Positions 45,050-56,699 of a stretch of DNA of 64,000 bases are shown here, in pieces. Made by a program: the position numbers and the translations under genes. The notes under the pieces were generated by a model. The model made no database searches. It had not been told where the DNA came from and was given only the letters and a program-made list of their open reading frames with translations. Source of the stretch: Atherix ibis (taxonomy: Eukaryota; Arthropoda; Insecta; Diptera; Athericidae); NCBI GenBank assembly GCA_958298945.1, contig OY282610.1:39377667-39441666 (forward strand), written 5' to 3'. Position 1 is the first letter of the stretch, and each line of letters opens with the position of its first letter.

Positions 45050-46400
45050 TGCAGGAAAAATTTACGGTAAAAATGAAAGGTCAAAATTTGCGATAGTAAT
45101 TTTTATCGAACATTTTTATAAAAACTAAAATTTTTAGTAAAAATTTTTGATACAACATTATGGTATAAAATATTAATGAAAATTATTGTTGAACACACTA
45201 ACAATTTACGCTCAAAATTCTATTTAAAAATTGACAATGAAAAAATACTTGTTAAATTTTAAGTTTAAAAAATATTGAGTAAAAATTTACGGTAAAAAAT
45301 TTGCTGTATAAATTCACGCTAAAAATATTTCATAAACAATTTACGGTAAAAAAAAATTTCTATTTTAAATTTTTGGAAAAAATGTTTGGTAAAAATGTAC
45401 AGTAAAAATGAAGGGTTAAAATTTGGGATTTGTAAAAATTTTCAATAACAATTTACAGTACAAAATTTCAACAAAATTGTTTTGTTAATACAGTAAATAT
45501 TTACGCTCGAAATTCTATTAAAAAATTTACGATGAAATATTTTCTTTAGAAAATGATTAGTCTAAGTTTTTGATAGTAATTTTTATAGGACATTTTCAGT
45601 AAAAACTTTTATTAAAAAATTTTTAATACAACATTATGGTATAAAATTTTAATGAAAATTATTGTTGAACACACTAACAATTTACGGTAAAAGTATTTAA
45701 TATAAATTTACGCTCAAAATTCTATTTAAAAATTGACAATGAAAAAACACTTGTTAAATTTTAAGTTTAAAAAATATTCAGTAAAAATTTACGGTAAATA
45801 ATTTGCTGTATAAATTTACGCTAAAAATATTTCATAAAAAATTTACGGTAAAAAAAAATTTCTATAATAAATTTTTGGAAAATATGTTTTATAAAAATTT
45901 ATGGTAAAAATGAAGGGTTAAAATTTGGGATTTGTAAAAATTTTCAATAACAATTTACAGTACAAAATTTCAACAAAAATGTTTTGTTAATACAGTAAAT
46001 ATTTACGCTCGAAATTCTATTAAAAAATTTACGATAAAAATAATTTGTGTGAATTTACTCTGAAAATGTTCTGTTAAAAATTTACGATAAAATATTTTCT
46101 TTATAAAATGATTAGTCTAAGTTTTTGATAGTAATTTTTATAGCACATTTTCAGTAAAAACTTTTAGTAAATATATTTTCAATAAAAATTTACAGTATAA
46201 AATTCTTATCAAAATTTTTGGTGAATATACAGTAAAAATTTACGATAAAAATATTTAATAAAAATTTACTCTCAAAATTCTATTTAAAAATTGACGATAA
46301 AAAAAAATACTTGTTCAATATTAAATTTAGAAATTGTTCAGTGAAAATATTCAGTACTAATTTACGATAAAAAATGTCAAAACTTTTTGCGGAAATTTCC
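45050..46400. repeat. TTTACGGTAAAAAT minisatellite, block A
   Basis: Short units around AAAATTTACGGTAAAAAT mixed with variants (TTTACGCTCAAAATTCTATT, TTTTCAGTAAAAA). A longer unit is visible: GATAGTAATTTTTAT at 45092, 45572 and 46127, with AACATTATGGTATAAAAT at 45152 and 45630. This gives a longer period of about 480-555 bp. No coding potential. Confidence 0.85.
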
Positions 46401-48479
46401 TTTCAGAATTTTTCATGTATCAATTAAAAAATGGGGAAATAATGGAAAATTGAACGAAAAAATGGGTTTTTTTTTGAGTTTCCCCCTCAATTTAAAAAAA
46501 AACCACTTAAATTGTGTTTTCTGCTATTCAAATTGCTCTTCTTAAAGCAAAAAATTAAATTACTCCACTCGTGGTAAGCAATTTCTCATCAACTACAATT
46601 TTTCAAAACGACACCCACAATTTGGAAAGTTCTTGTCTTTTTCATTGCATTGAAAATTTTCTAGGATAATCATGATAATTTTCTTTTCTGATCTGTTCGA
46701 TTTTAAAACAATTGTTTTCTATAAAATCCTTCATATTTTTCTATAAAAAATCGTGCTCAGCTCAATGTCAACAAAACCATATGGTCTTAATTAACATCGA
46801 ATTGCTAAATATTGTCCGTATACAAATGCTACTTGATATATAATTAAAAATAAAAACAAAAACAATAAAGAAAAACTTATTATTCTCGATAAGACTCTAA
46901 GTAAATAAATTAACACTATTTGCATACAAGAAGAAGGAAAAAAAAAACAATTACTATAAAACCTAATGAAAAAAAAGAAAACCAACAACCTCAGAAAATG
47001 TCGCATGTACACAAGTGACCAAATACAATTTATTTATTAACTATAATCAGTTAATTACAACAACAAGAAAAATAATAACAAAAACCACAAGAAAAAATAA
47101 GTAATGGAAATAGGGGAGTACGGAGGTCAAAAGTAAGGAAAAATTAAATAAATTAACCAAAAATCTATAAACAAAAACCCCAATTCGTAGGCCATTCATA
47201 ATTGTCTTTATTGGGCATAGAGCTAGGCTGGCCAGAGCACTTATGAAACCATCAAATCGTGTTTGGTGGGAGGCCTATTAGCCGAGTTGGATCGATATAT
47301 TGTGAGCTTACCATTTGTTAGCGAATATAAGCCGCACTCTCATTCTACAATTAGTTAATTCTATTGAACTTAATTAACATTGTCCAGTGTCAATGATACG
47401 AAATCAAGTCAAACAAAATTTTGTAATTATTTGAAGGAGTCACAACCGCAAACGATACCGAGAACTATTACGTTCAACAATGTCAAAATATGTAGCAACA
47501 ACAATAACAGTAATTATAATAATAATAATAATAACAAAAACCAAAACACCAGCTTCTTCTGATTTGTCTTCTATCATCAACGCTTTAAATTAATTCAACA
47601 CAAAATTCTGACTTGATCCTAAAATATTGCATCATCGTTAAATTTAATTATGAAAAAAAAGTTATTGAAAAAAACTAAACAAAAAATATTTTTTTTTTAA
47701 TAATTTCCCCCCGAAAGGGTCTCAGCCTGAACGGGGGCCTCTTGTTTTTTTTTTGTCATATTTGTAACAAATTTTTTAAATTTTCCAACAATTAATAATA
47801 AAAATTAATGATTTTTTTTTTTTTTTTGAAAAATCTATTACTAAATTTATTGAGAGTACTTGTCTTTTCGACAAAATTTTTTTTGGTGGCAGCTCTTCTT
47901 CACTCATCTTTATTAATGACTTCCACAATAATTATGAACATCCTTAAAAATAAAAAATTCCAAAAACAAACGAACTCGCACACCAAAGAAAAATTTTTCT
48001 ATTTATTTCAGTTCAAGCGATTTAGTACGACGAGTATTACCTCATCGCTAACCAAAACAAAACGGAGAAGAAGAAAAAAAAAACAATTGCTCAAGCAGAG
48101 ACTACATCTCTCATCGTAATAAAAACTTTGTTAATTTTACAGAGAAATTCCATCAAATCATACCAAAATTAAAATTGATTAATTGAAAATTTTCATTAAT
48201 TATTATTTGACTGTGCCCGGCATCGAAATATTAACATTGAAAATATGACGAGATGACGTCTCTAAGCGGTTAAATCTTGAAAACACTTCTTTTGAAATAA
48301 AAAGAAAAATTTATTTAAATCAAAAAATTGGTGTGAAGCGGGGGTTGTAAGAGTTTTTTTTTTTTTTTTTTTTAGAAAAAATCGTTAATATATTAATTAG
48401 TAAAGTAACTGGAATAATTGTGATTTTTTCATTTAAAATTTTCAAGAACAGTTTTTAATAAAATAATTTTCTTATAGGA
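46401..48479. other. Unassigned region, partly unique
   Basis: Mostly A+T-rich. About 47190-47480 is more balanced (GGTGGGAGGCCTATTAGCCG near 47260) and the ORF at 47380-47562 ends in an asparagine run from (AAT)n. A TGACGTC CRE-like palindrome lies near 48254. A GC-rich hairpin is listed separately. The ORF at 47808-48119 is low-complexity. No gene recognised. Confidence 0.5.
47708..47737. other. Compact GC-rich hairpin followed by a T-run
   Basis: CCCCCG (47708-47713) pairs perfectly with CGGGGG (47732-47737). Inside, AGG and CCT can pair around GTCTCAG. A CCTCTTG spacer and a run of ten T follow on the plus strand, the arrangement of a pol III-type stop. It is a sharp exception in A+T-rich DNA. 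No promoter boxes were seen upstream. Confidence 0.5.
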
Positions 48480-50600
48480 AACTTTTCTAAAAAATTGCTA
48501 GTAAATATTTTCGGTAAAAATTTATGGTAAACATGTTGTGTATAAATTTTTAGAGAATTCACGGTAAAAATTGTCACGATAAAATTGTTTGATAAAAAAT
48601 GTTTGGTGAAAATGTTCTCTAAAAATTTATGGTAAAAATTTTCAACGCTAAAAATGTATTAAAAAATTTACGATAAAAATTTACGGTAAAAATTATTAAT
48701 AAAAATTTTTTGTGTAAAGTCATGATCAAAATGTTTAGCAAATATTTACGATAAAAATTATGGGTTCAAATTTTCTGTGTAAATTCACGCTAAAATTTTT
48801 TGATAAGAAATGTAGGGTAAAAATGATCATTTAATATTTTTTTAAAATAAATTCATGCTTAAAATGTTCAGAAAAAATTTACGATAAAAATTATTAGTAA
48901 AAATGTTCTGTGTAAAGTCACGGTAAAAATGTTCAGCAAAAATTTACGAAAAAATTATGGGTTCAAATTTTCTGTGTAACGTCACGCTAAAAATGTTCAG
49001 CAAAAATTTACGTTAAAAATGATGGGTTAAAATTTCCTATGTAAAGTCACGCTAAAAACGTTTGATAAGAAATTTACGATAAAAATGATCAGTTAACATT
49101 TTTTTAAAATAAATTCACGCTTAAAATGTTCAGAAAAATTTTACGATAAAAATGATAGGTTAAAATTTTCTCTGTAAAGTCACGGTAAAAATTTTCAGCA
49201 AAAATTTACTATATAAAAATGGGTTAAAATTTCGATTGTAAAGTCAAGCTTAAAATGTTTGATAAGAAAATTTACGGTAAAAATAATCAGTTAAGAATTT
49301 TTAAAATAAATTCATGCTTAAAATGTTCAGCAAAATTTTACGATAAAAATGTTCAGTAAAAATTTACTACAATAATTACAATAATTTTTAATAGTATTGA
49401 AATTTGTTAGAGTAAAGTAAAAATACTTTACTCTAACAAATTTCAATACTATTTCCTTTCAAAATTTTCATTTCATAATATTTGGTTAAAATTTCTGACA
49501 ATAATTTTCGTTTAAAATAATGCCAATAATTTTCAGGAAAACATTTTTGTTGAAAATTTACGGTAAAAATATTTATATTAAATGTACACTCAAAATTCTT
49601 TGAAAAAATTTACGAGTGAAATGTTTTTTATTGCTAAAAATTTTCTGTTTACATTTTTTTGTTCAAAATTTAAGATAATCATTTTCGATACAAAATTTAA
49701 AGTAAGAATTCTAAATGAAAATGCTTAGGAAAAATTTACGATAACAAATTTTTAGCTAAAAGTTTACAATAAAAATGTTCCCATAGAATTTTTTGGCAAA
49801 TAGTTTTTACGCTTAAAATGCTCAATAAAAGTTTACGATAAAAATTCTTACTAAGAATATTCAGTAATTAATTTTTGTTAAAAATTTTCAGTAAGAATTT
49901 TCAGCAAAAAAGTTTCGTCAAAATTTACGGTAACAATATTTAGCTGAATATTTCGGTGAAAATCTATAATTAAATTATTCACATAAAATTGTTTGGTAAA
50001 ATATTTTATACGTTTAAAATATATGGTAAAAGGTTTTGTTCATTTCTGGTGTAAGTTTTTGGTAAAAATTTTTGGTAAAAATTTACAATAAAAATGCTTG
50101 CTGAAAATATTCGGTAATCAATTTTTTTTTTAAAATTTCAGTACGAATTCTCAGTGAACATGTTTAGTAAAAATTTACGATAACAAATTTTTAGCTGAAG
50201 ATTTAGGTAAAAATTTATAATTAAAATTTTCAAATTAATGATAAAAATTCTTGCTAAAAATAGGCGGAAATTAATTTTTGTTAAAAATTAGTAGTAACAA
50301 TTCTCAGTGAAAATGTTTAGTAAAAGTTTACGATAACAATTTTAAGATGAAAATTTCGGTAAAAATCTACGATAAAAAGTGTCCTATAAAATTTTTTTAA
50401 CAAATATTTTTTACCCTTAAAATTTACGCTAAATATTTTTGATGAGAATTCTCATTAAAAATTTTCGGTAATAAATTTTAATTAAATAAAATTTTTCAGT
50501 AAAAAGTTTTGTTAAAAATGTTAATGAAAACTTTTCACGATAAAAAAATTTATCAGAATAATTCGAAATTTACATAATATTTGCTATAAAACTGTATTTA
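48480..50600. repeat. TTTACGGTAAAAAT minisatellite, block B
   Basis: Same short unit as block A, here with TTTACGATAAAAAT, GTCACGCTAAAAATG and AAATGTTCAGCAAAAATTTA variants. From about 49650 a subfamily appears with TTAGCTGAAAATTT and TTTTTTACGCTTAAAATG that is shared with block C. Interrupted by the snap-back inverted repeat at 49390-49453. Confidence 0.85.
49390..49453. repeat. Perfect 30-bp snap-back inverted repeat
   Basis: Left arm 49390-49419 and right arm 49424-49453 are exact reverse complements around the 4-nt loop AAAA. The arms begin AATAGTATTGAAATTTGTTA and end at GAGTAAAGTA. The arm sequence does not fit the surrounding TTTACGGTAAAAAT units except at its edges. Confidence 0.97.
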
Positions 50601-52129
50601 TGAGTAATTTATTTCTGGTATGTAGAAATTTATAAAAAAAACGAATGGAAGAGAAGATAATTTTCAATTGGTCCGTCCACGTCATAAATATTGATAAGTC
50701 TTCCTATTCTACTGGTTGTGTTTATTCTTTTTTCATTTATTATAATTTTACTACCACCAAGATAAAGGTCTATTCATAGTCTAAAACTGATATCAGAATA
50801 TGACGTTAATGTACAATATCAAAGCAAATATTAAAACCAAAAAAAAAAAAAGAAACAGGCAGCAGAGAAGCCCTGATAAGATGACGGACAATATAAACTG
50901 TTAATAGTTGAGTGCAAATGGGAAAAAATGTGGACTGACTAACTTGAACACTCGTAAATTATCACGAAAAGTAATACTTCAACTGATAAGAAAACAATGT
51001 GGACACGTTGTTGGTCGCAGAAGACATGAAATGGAAACGGTTCAAGTGTAACGCAAAGAAGAGAATTTTAGTTTTCAAAACTATCGGAATTGGTTTCTTT
51101 TGACCTTCGGAATGGGACGTGGTAACTATGGCCAAAAGATAAAAATGGGAAAATTGATGCTGTTAGACCATAAGTAAATCTCATCGAAGATATCGAAAAG
51201 TTTTATCAAAAATTGTTAATACTCAGAAAAATCAAGTTCGCTTGAAAGAAATGCAAAACATCAAAATTGTGTCTGTGACAAAATTCTAAGAAAATATTCT
51301 AATTTGCATTAAAAATTTATTAGGCTTTTTGTGAAATAAAAACATTTTTCTATTAAAATTAAAAATGAGTTTTCAGTATTTTCTATGAAACTCTCGAAAA
51401 AATCGGTTTCATAATAAGTCATTCTAAAAATGCTCAGTTGAGAAGATTTTTGTTTTCATTTTTTTTTTTACTGACAAGACAATTTTTTCTACAAGTCCAA
51501 GTTCTTGTCTGTAAATTGATGTGAATCTGCTCAGTTTCTGCAAATACTATAAGAAATAATAACAAACAATCTTTAATCTGCCACGTATCGTATTTGGTTG
51601 ACGCACGCAAGCCCTTACACCGACGCTGGCCTTGCGATAAATTAGTCCCAATCGTTTTGATAAGAAATCACTCGAGTCCAAAGAACTTAGTCACAGTCTT
51701 GATGATTATTATTTTAAAGAATTACTTTTACTTTAACAGGCTTCTGATAAGAATTTGTGTAAATACTTTTTAAATAATACGCAAAAAGAAAAACTCATAA
51801 AAACCTTAAAGTATGGAAAAACGTTTTACAAGTTTTGTTTTTGAGGTCAATTATTATGGATAACAAAATAAGGTTTTATCCATTATATTATTTGGAGAAT
51901 ATTATTTTTATTTAATATATTATTAAAAAAAAATTACTATAATATAATTTATTATATGCCATTTAGTATATTATATTGATAAATTATCAAATAATTCAAA
52001 ATAAGAGATAAAAATGGTTTTAAAATTAATTTAAAAAAATTGTAATTTTGCCGTTTCGATTAAACTTTTCTCCAGTGATGGGACTCATTTCTCATTCGGT
52101 GAATATGTCAGTTAACAAAATATCAATAT
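50601..52129. other. Unique region between two minisatellite blocks
   Basis: Base composition is more mixed than in the arrays (for example CGCAAGCCCTTACACCGACG near 51606). No ORF over 60 codons and no mobile-element motif. It carries the GATA-site cluster listed separately. From about 51770 it returns to A+T-rich sequence. Confidence 0.6.
50692..51751 (+). promoter_or_regulatory. Cluster of TGATAAG GATA-factor sites, same strand
   Basis: TGATAAG occurs at 50692-50698, 50874-50880, 50984-50990, 51658-51664 and 51745-51751, all on the plus strand. AGATAA variants occur near 50655, 50760 and 51138, and a TGATAA on the minus strand near 50961. By base composition I expect roughly 0.25 TGATAAG in 1.06 kb counting both strands. 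This heptamer is a high-affinity GATA site in animals. The cluster sits in unique DNA bounded by minisatellites, which makes it a candidate enhancer. Activity is inference. Confidence 0.4.
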
Positions 52130-54740
52130 ATGATACAATAGTAATCTACGGTAAAAAATGTTGCTCCAAATTTTCGATACAAAATTTTCAGTAAGAATTC
52201 AAAATGGAAAATGTTTAGTGAAAATTAACGATAACAAATTTTTAGCTCAAAATTTACGATAAAAATGTTCCCATAGAATTTTTTGGCAAATAGTTTTTAC
52301 GCTTAAAATGCTCAGTAAAAGTTTACGATAAAAATTTTCACTAAGAATATTCAGTAATTAATTTTTGTTAAAAATTTTCAATAAGAATTTTCAGCAAAAA
52401 TGTTTAGTCAAAACTTACGGTAACAATTTTTAGCTGAATATTTCGATGAAAATCTATAATTAAATTATTCACATAAAACTGGTAAATATTTTATACGTTT
52501 AAAATTTATAGTAAAAATTTTTGATCATTTCTGGTGCAAGTTTTTGGTAAAAATTTACAATAAAAATGCTCGCTAATGATCATTGAGAAGAATTTGGTGC
52601 TACAGGCCACACAACACGACATGTTTTAGATTTATTGCTCGTTAAAAATTGCGAACGCAGACAATTTTTAAAATAAGGAGGAATTAAAAACCACATACAT
52701 CAAGCTATGTGCATATTAAAGGCCGTAATATCCAAAGCAGTTAGCGAAAATTATCTCAAAAGGATCGAGTTCTAAGAGAAGTTTTGTAGCAATTATTTTT
52801 ATAATGGCAAAGAAAATTTACGGTAAAAATGATCATCTAAAAATGTTCTATGCAAATTCACGTTAAAAATGATTTATAAAAAATGTACGTTAAAAATGTT
52901 CGGATAAAATTTACGGTAAAATATTTGTGTAGAAATTACGCTAACAATGTTAAGTAAAAATTTACGGTAAAAATTTCCACTACTAACCCACGTTAAAAAT
53001 TTTTGTCAAATTTACAGTAAACATAATCGGTAATAATTTTCGGTGCAAATTTACAATAAAATTGGTTGGTAAAAAATTTACGGTAAAAATGATCAGTTAT
53101 AATTTTATTAGGTAAATTCATCCTTAAAATAATCAGCAAAAATAAAAATGTTCAGTAAAAATGTATGGTGAAAAATTTACAATAAGCAATATCGGTTAAA
53201 ATTATTTGTGTAAATTCACGCTAAAAATGGTCTTTAAAAATTTATGGTAAAATTTATAGTCCAAATGATAGGTAAAAATTTTCTGTATAAATTCACGCTT
53301 AAAATGTTCTATCAAGATTTACGGTAAAAAATTTCTGTATAAATTTTTGAAAAAAATGTTCGCTAAAGATTTGCTAAACAAATTCATGCTAAAATTGTTT
53401 GGTAAAATTTATCTGTATAAATTTACCATCAAAATGGTCAGTAAAAATTTACGGTAAACATTTTTCTCCATAAATTTTTAGTAAGAACATTTGGTAAAAA
53501 TTTACGATAAATATGAAGGGTCAAAATTTGTGATAGTAATTTTTATCGAACATTTTCTGTAAAAATTTTCAGCAAACATTTTTAATACAATATAACGGTA
53601 TAAAATTTCAACGAAAATTTTTGGTTGAATACTGTAACAATTTACGGTAAAAATATGTACTTTAAATTTACGCAGAAAATTATATTAAAAAATTTACTAT
53701 AAAAATATGCTTGTTAAATATTAAGTTTAGTAAATGTTCAGTAAAAATATTCAGTACTAATTTACGATAACAAATTTCAACAGTTTTTGTAAAAATTTTC
53801 ATTTCACAATATTTTGTTAAAATTTATGAAATTTTGGGCCAGTTATTTTCTGAAAAAGTCTCCAATAATGCTGACAATTTTCTCTTAAAACTTTTAGCAA
53901 CTACAATATTTTTGTTGAAAATTTTTATTATAAATTTACACTGAAAATTGTTTGGAAAAATTTACGGTAGAAATGGTTTTTTTTCGTAAAAATGTCGGTA
54001 AAAATTTACGGTAAAAAATTTTCTGTATACATGTTTGGGCAGAAATAATTGGTAAAATATTACGATAAAATTGTTTGTTTCAGTAAAAATGTTTAGAGAA
54101 CATTAATGATAACAAATTTTAAGTTAAAAATTTACGATACAAATTTTCCCAATAGAATTTTTTATCACACATTTTTTACGCTTAAAATGCTTAGTAAAAT
54201 TTACACGTTTAAAATTCTCACTAAGAATATTCGGTAATCAATTGTTTTTTTATATTTTCAGTACGAAATTTCAGCAATAATGTTTAGTAAAAATTTACGA
54301 TAACACATTTTTAGCTGAAAAAATATAATAAAATTTTACATTAAAATAAAAGTTTTTGACAAATATTTTATACGCTTAAAGTTTACGGTAAAATTTTTTG
54401 ATGAGAATTCTTGGTACAAATTTTTTCTAACAATTTCCGATAAAAATTCTTGCTAAGAATATTCGGGAATCAATTTTTGTTAAAAATGATCAGTAAGAAT
54501 TCGTAGTTGAAATTGCAGTAAAAATTTACGATAACAAATTTGTAGCTGAAAATTGTAGTTAAAATTTACGATAAAAATATTCCCGAAGAATTTTTTGCAA
54601 ATTTTTTTTACCTTTAAAATTTACGGTAAGAAGTTACGATAAAAATTCAAACTTTTGGTAAGAAGTTACGATAAAAATTCTCGCTTAAAATATTCGGCAA
54701 TCAATTTTTATTTAAAAAATTTCAATACATTGGACAACCG
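52130..54740. repeat. TTTACGGTAAAAAT minisatellite, block C
   Basis: Same family as blocks A and B. Its first 450 bp repeats the order of block B near 49650-50100 (AACAAATTTTTAGCT, ATAGAATTTTTTGGCAAATA, TTTTTACGCTTAAAATGC), so B and C share a segmental copy. A unique island at about 52577-52800 interrupts it. The array decays after 54600. Confidence 0.85.
52577..52800. other. Unique non-repetitive island inside the minisatellite
   Basis: About 220 bp without the array unit, beginning GATCATTGAGAAGAATTTGG and containing ACAGGCCACACAACACGACA. Two short plus-strand frames have protein-like composition: one around HTTRHVLDLLLVKNCERRQ and, after a stop, one around NHIHQAMCILKAVISKAVSE, running to a stop near 52770. 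No splice sites or domain recognised. It may be an inserted fragment of a mobile element or an ancestral segment. Confidence 0.4.
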
Positions 54741-56690
54741 ATATTATTATGATATTTTCGAATAACTTTTTCCGCTGATTTTCTAATTCGTTTCACAATT
54801 CTTAAGAAATAATTTCTAAGAGCTCAACATTTTTTCGGCAAAAACTAACAAAATTTTTCTTTTTTTAAAATCCTCCTTTTAGATAATCCTGCTCAAAATA
54901 AGGGTTGAACATTTTTTTTAAAAATTTTATTTTCTTATTTTTTCTAAAAAATAATTTTTCGATAGTTTTCTTATTATAAATAAGCAGAAATACGACTTAA
55001 AAAAAAAACATATTAAATAAAATCCTGTTCTTTGTGGTAACCCTTTTATCCAAAGACACCAATGTACACATTATTGGACAACCAATATTTCATGAATTTT
55101 ATTGTGGTTTTCACTATTTTCTAATAATTAATTTTGTTGTAAATTTCGAAGAAAAAGCATTTTTATTTTATCACTAATTCAAATGAAAAGAAAGAATTTA
55201 GAGGAAAACTATCATTTTGACAAATATTAATTCCGATTACTTTTTCCTAATCTTTCTTAGATTGCGGTGGCGCTGCAAAACTGACCATCATAAAGTCTAT
55301 ACACTGTACTAAAGCGCCACACTTGTGCAAACTGGATTTTACTCTTTTAACTTTTACAAAATGGCTGACAATTTTTTTCCGTTTATTTTCTCATCGAAAC
55401 AATCTAAAACATCCCCCGTACATGAGTAAAATGTTCAATATTCAATTATACGATAAAAGATTAATTAAAATCTGTTAATTGCATCCTTTCTTAATTTAAT
55501 ATTTCAACAAAATCAAATAAAATAAACAAAAAAAAAACAAAAACGAAACTGTGTAAAATTCCCGATTTAAATTAATTTTATTCCCATTTATTCAGCATAA
55601 TTAGTAGTAATTTTTGTAAAAACGCACAACAAAAAAAGAAATAAGAAAAGAATTCTTTATTTTTGTGTGTGCGAAATTTGCTTTTATTCTCGTTTTATTT
55701 ATCAACAATCAATCAACGAACACATTTAGTCAAGTTGAAATTTCGGTGGTGAAAAATGTACTCGTTGCCACCATTTTGTGTATTGTTTGTGCATGTGATT
55801 GGTTGGTTGGTTGGTTGGCTAAGTTTTTTCTTAGCTTTACTTTGTTTTGTATATTTTACGCTTCTCTTTCCATCGTATAGGCATGTGCGCTTCTTTCACT
55901 TGCTCTTAGTTTGCATAAATAAATGCATATAATTGGATTATTGAACGGAATCGTTTGGAAGAAATTCTGAGGTGGTAAAGTAGGTGTTGAACGATTTTAT
56001 GAGGTTTGTGCTAATGGATTTAATGGCATTTCATCGTTTCAGTTGTTTTTTTTTTTACTATTCCGTACACCTCTCCCCTCAACCGCACTGCCCAATTACA
56101 TTCTTTTACTCCCCCTTATACCTGTAGTCCCCTTTCTCTCCATCTCCCTGCCCCATTAATTCTGTAAAATTTTCTATTTTTCCGATTAAAAAAAAACCAC
56201 ATGTTTTACGATCAACTTAAATGAGAAGAAAATTTACGTACTTATCGAATTGATTTGTTATAATTGGATTTTATGTTCTTATGGTTAATGATTTTTGAAC
56301 GAAAATTTAATGTTTCGGCTTTAAAATGTTTCCCTTATGGTTTTTCGTTGCAAATATGATTTTTACAAATTATCATTTGTCGAAAATGAAAGGAAAACAA
56401 TTTTTTCAAATATTTTAATTTCATAAAAACTGATGGTAGTCTGAACAAAACCATTGTCACTTTTGGAGAGTGCATTTTACAATTATTATCTTATTGACTA
56501 TATCGAATTAATATCTTATTTTATCAAAAGTGATATAGCCGCTATGATATTTTAGGAATTCCTCATTACAAGGTATTGAAAATGGTTCAATAAATAATAA
56601 CTTTCAGGAGTAACTCAGATTGTTCATCTCCAAAAGTTAAAAATCCTTTTTTAAAAATCAAGATCAACATTGTTTTGCTACGAGCTACAA
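54741..56690. other. Unassigned region with pyrimidine-rich and 5'UTR-like parts
   Basis: TTGGACAACCRATATT occurs near 54733 and 55075. A perfect 8-bp inverted repeat, GTGGCGCT/AGCGCCAC, lies at 55267-55274 and 55313-55320. About 55640-55900 is mixed sequence with TCAACAATCAATCAACGAAC near 55699 and a (TTGG)n run near 55799-55817; its ORF (55665-55880) is hydrophobic and unrecognised. About 56068-56155 is C/T-rich. No gene can be supported. Confidence 0.45.
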
Positions 56691-56699
56691 ATGAAATTT

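Noticed and set aside
47808..48119. 103-codon ORF
   Set aside because: Low-complexity F/L/K/T sequence with no start context, splice sites or domain.
55665..55880. 71-codon hydrophobic ORF in a 5'UTR-like stretch
   Set aside because: Includes translation of a (TTGG)n run; no splice donor or known family.
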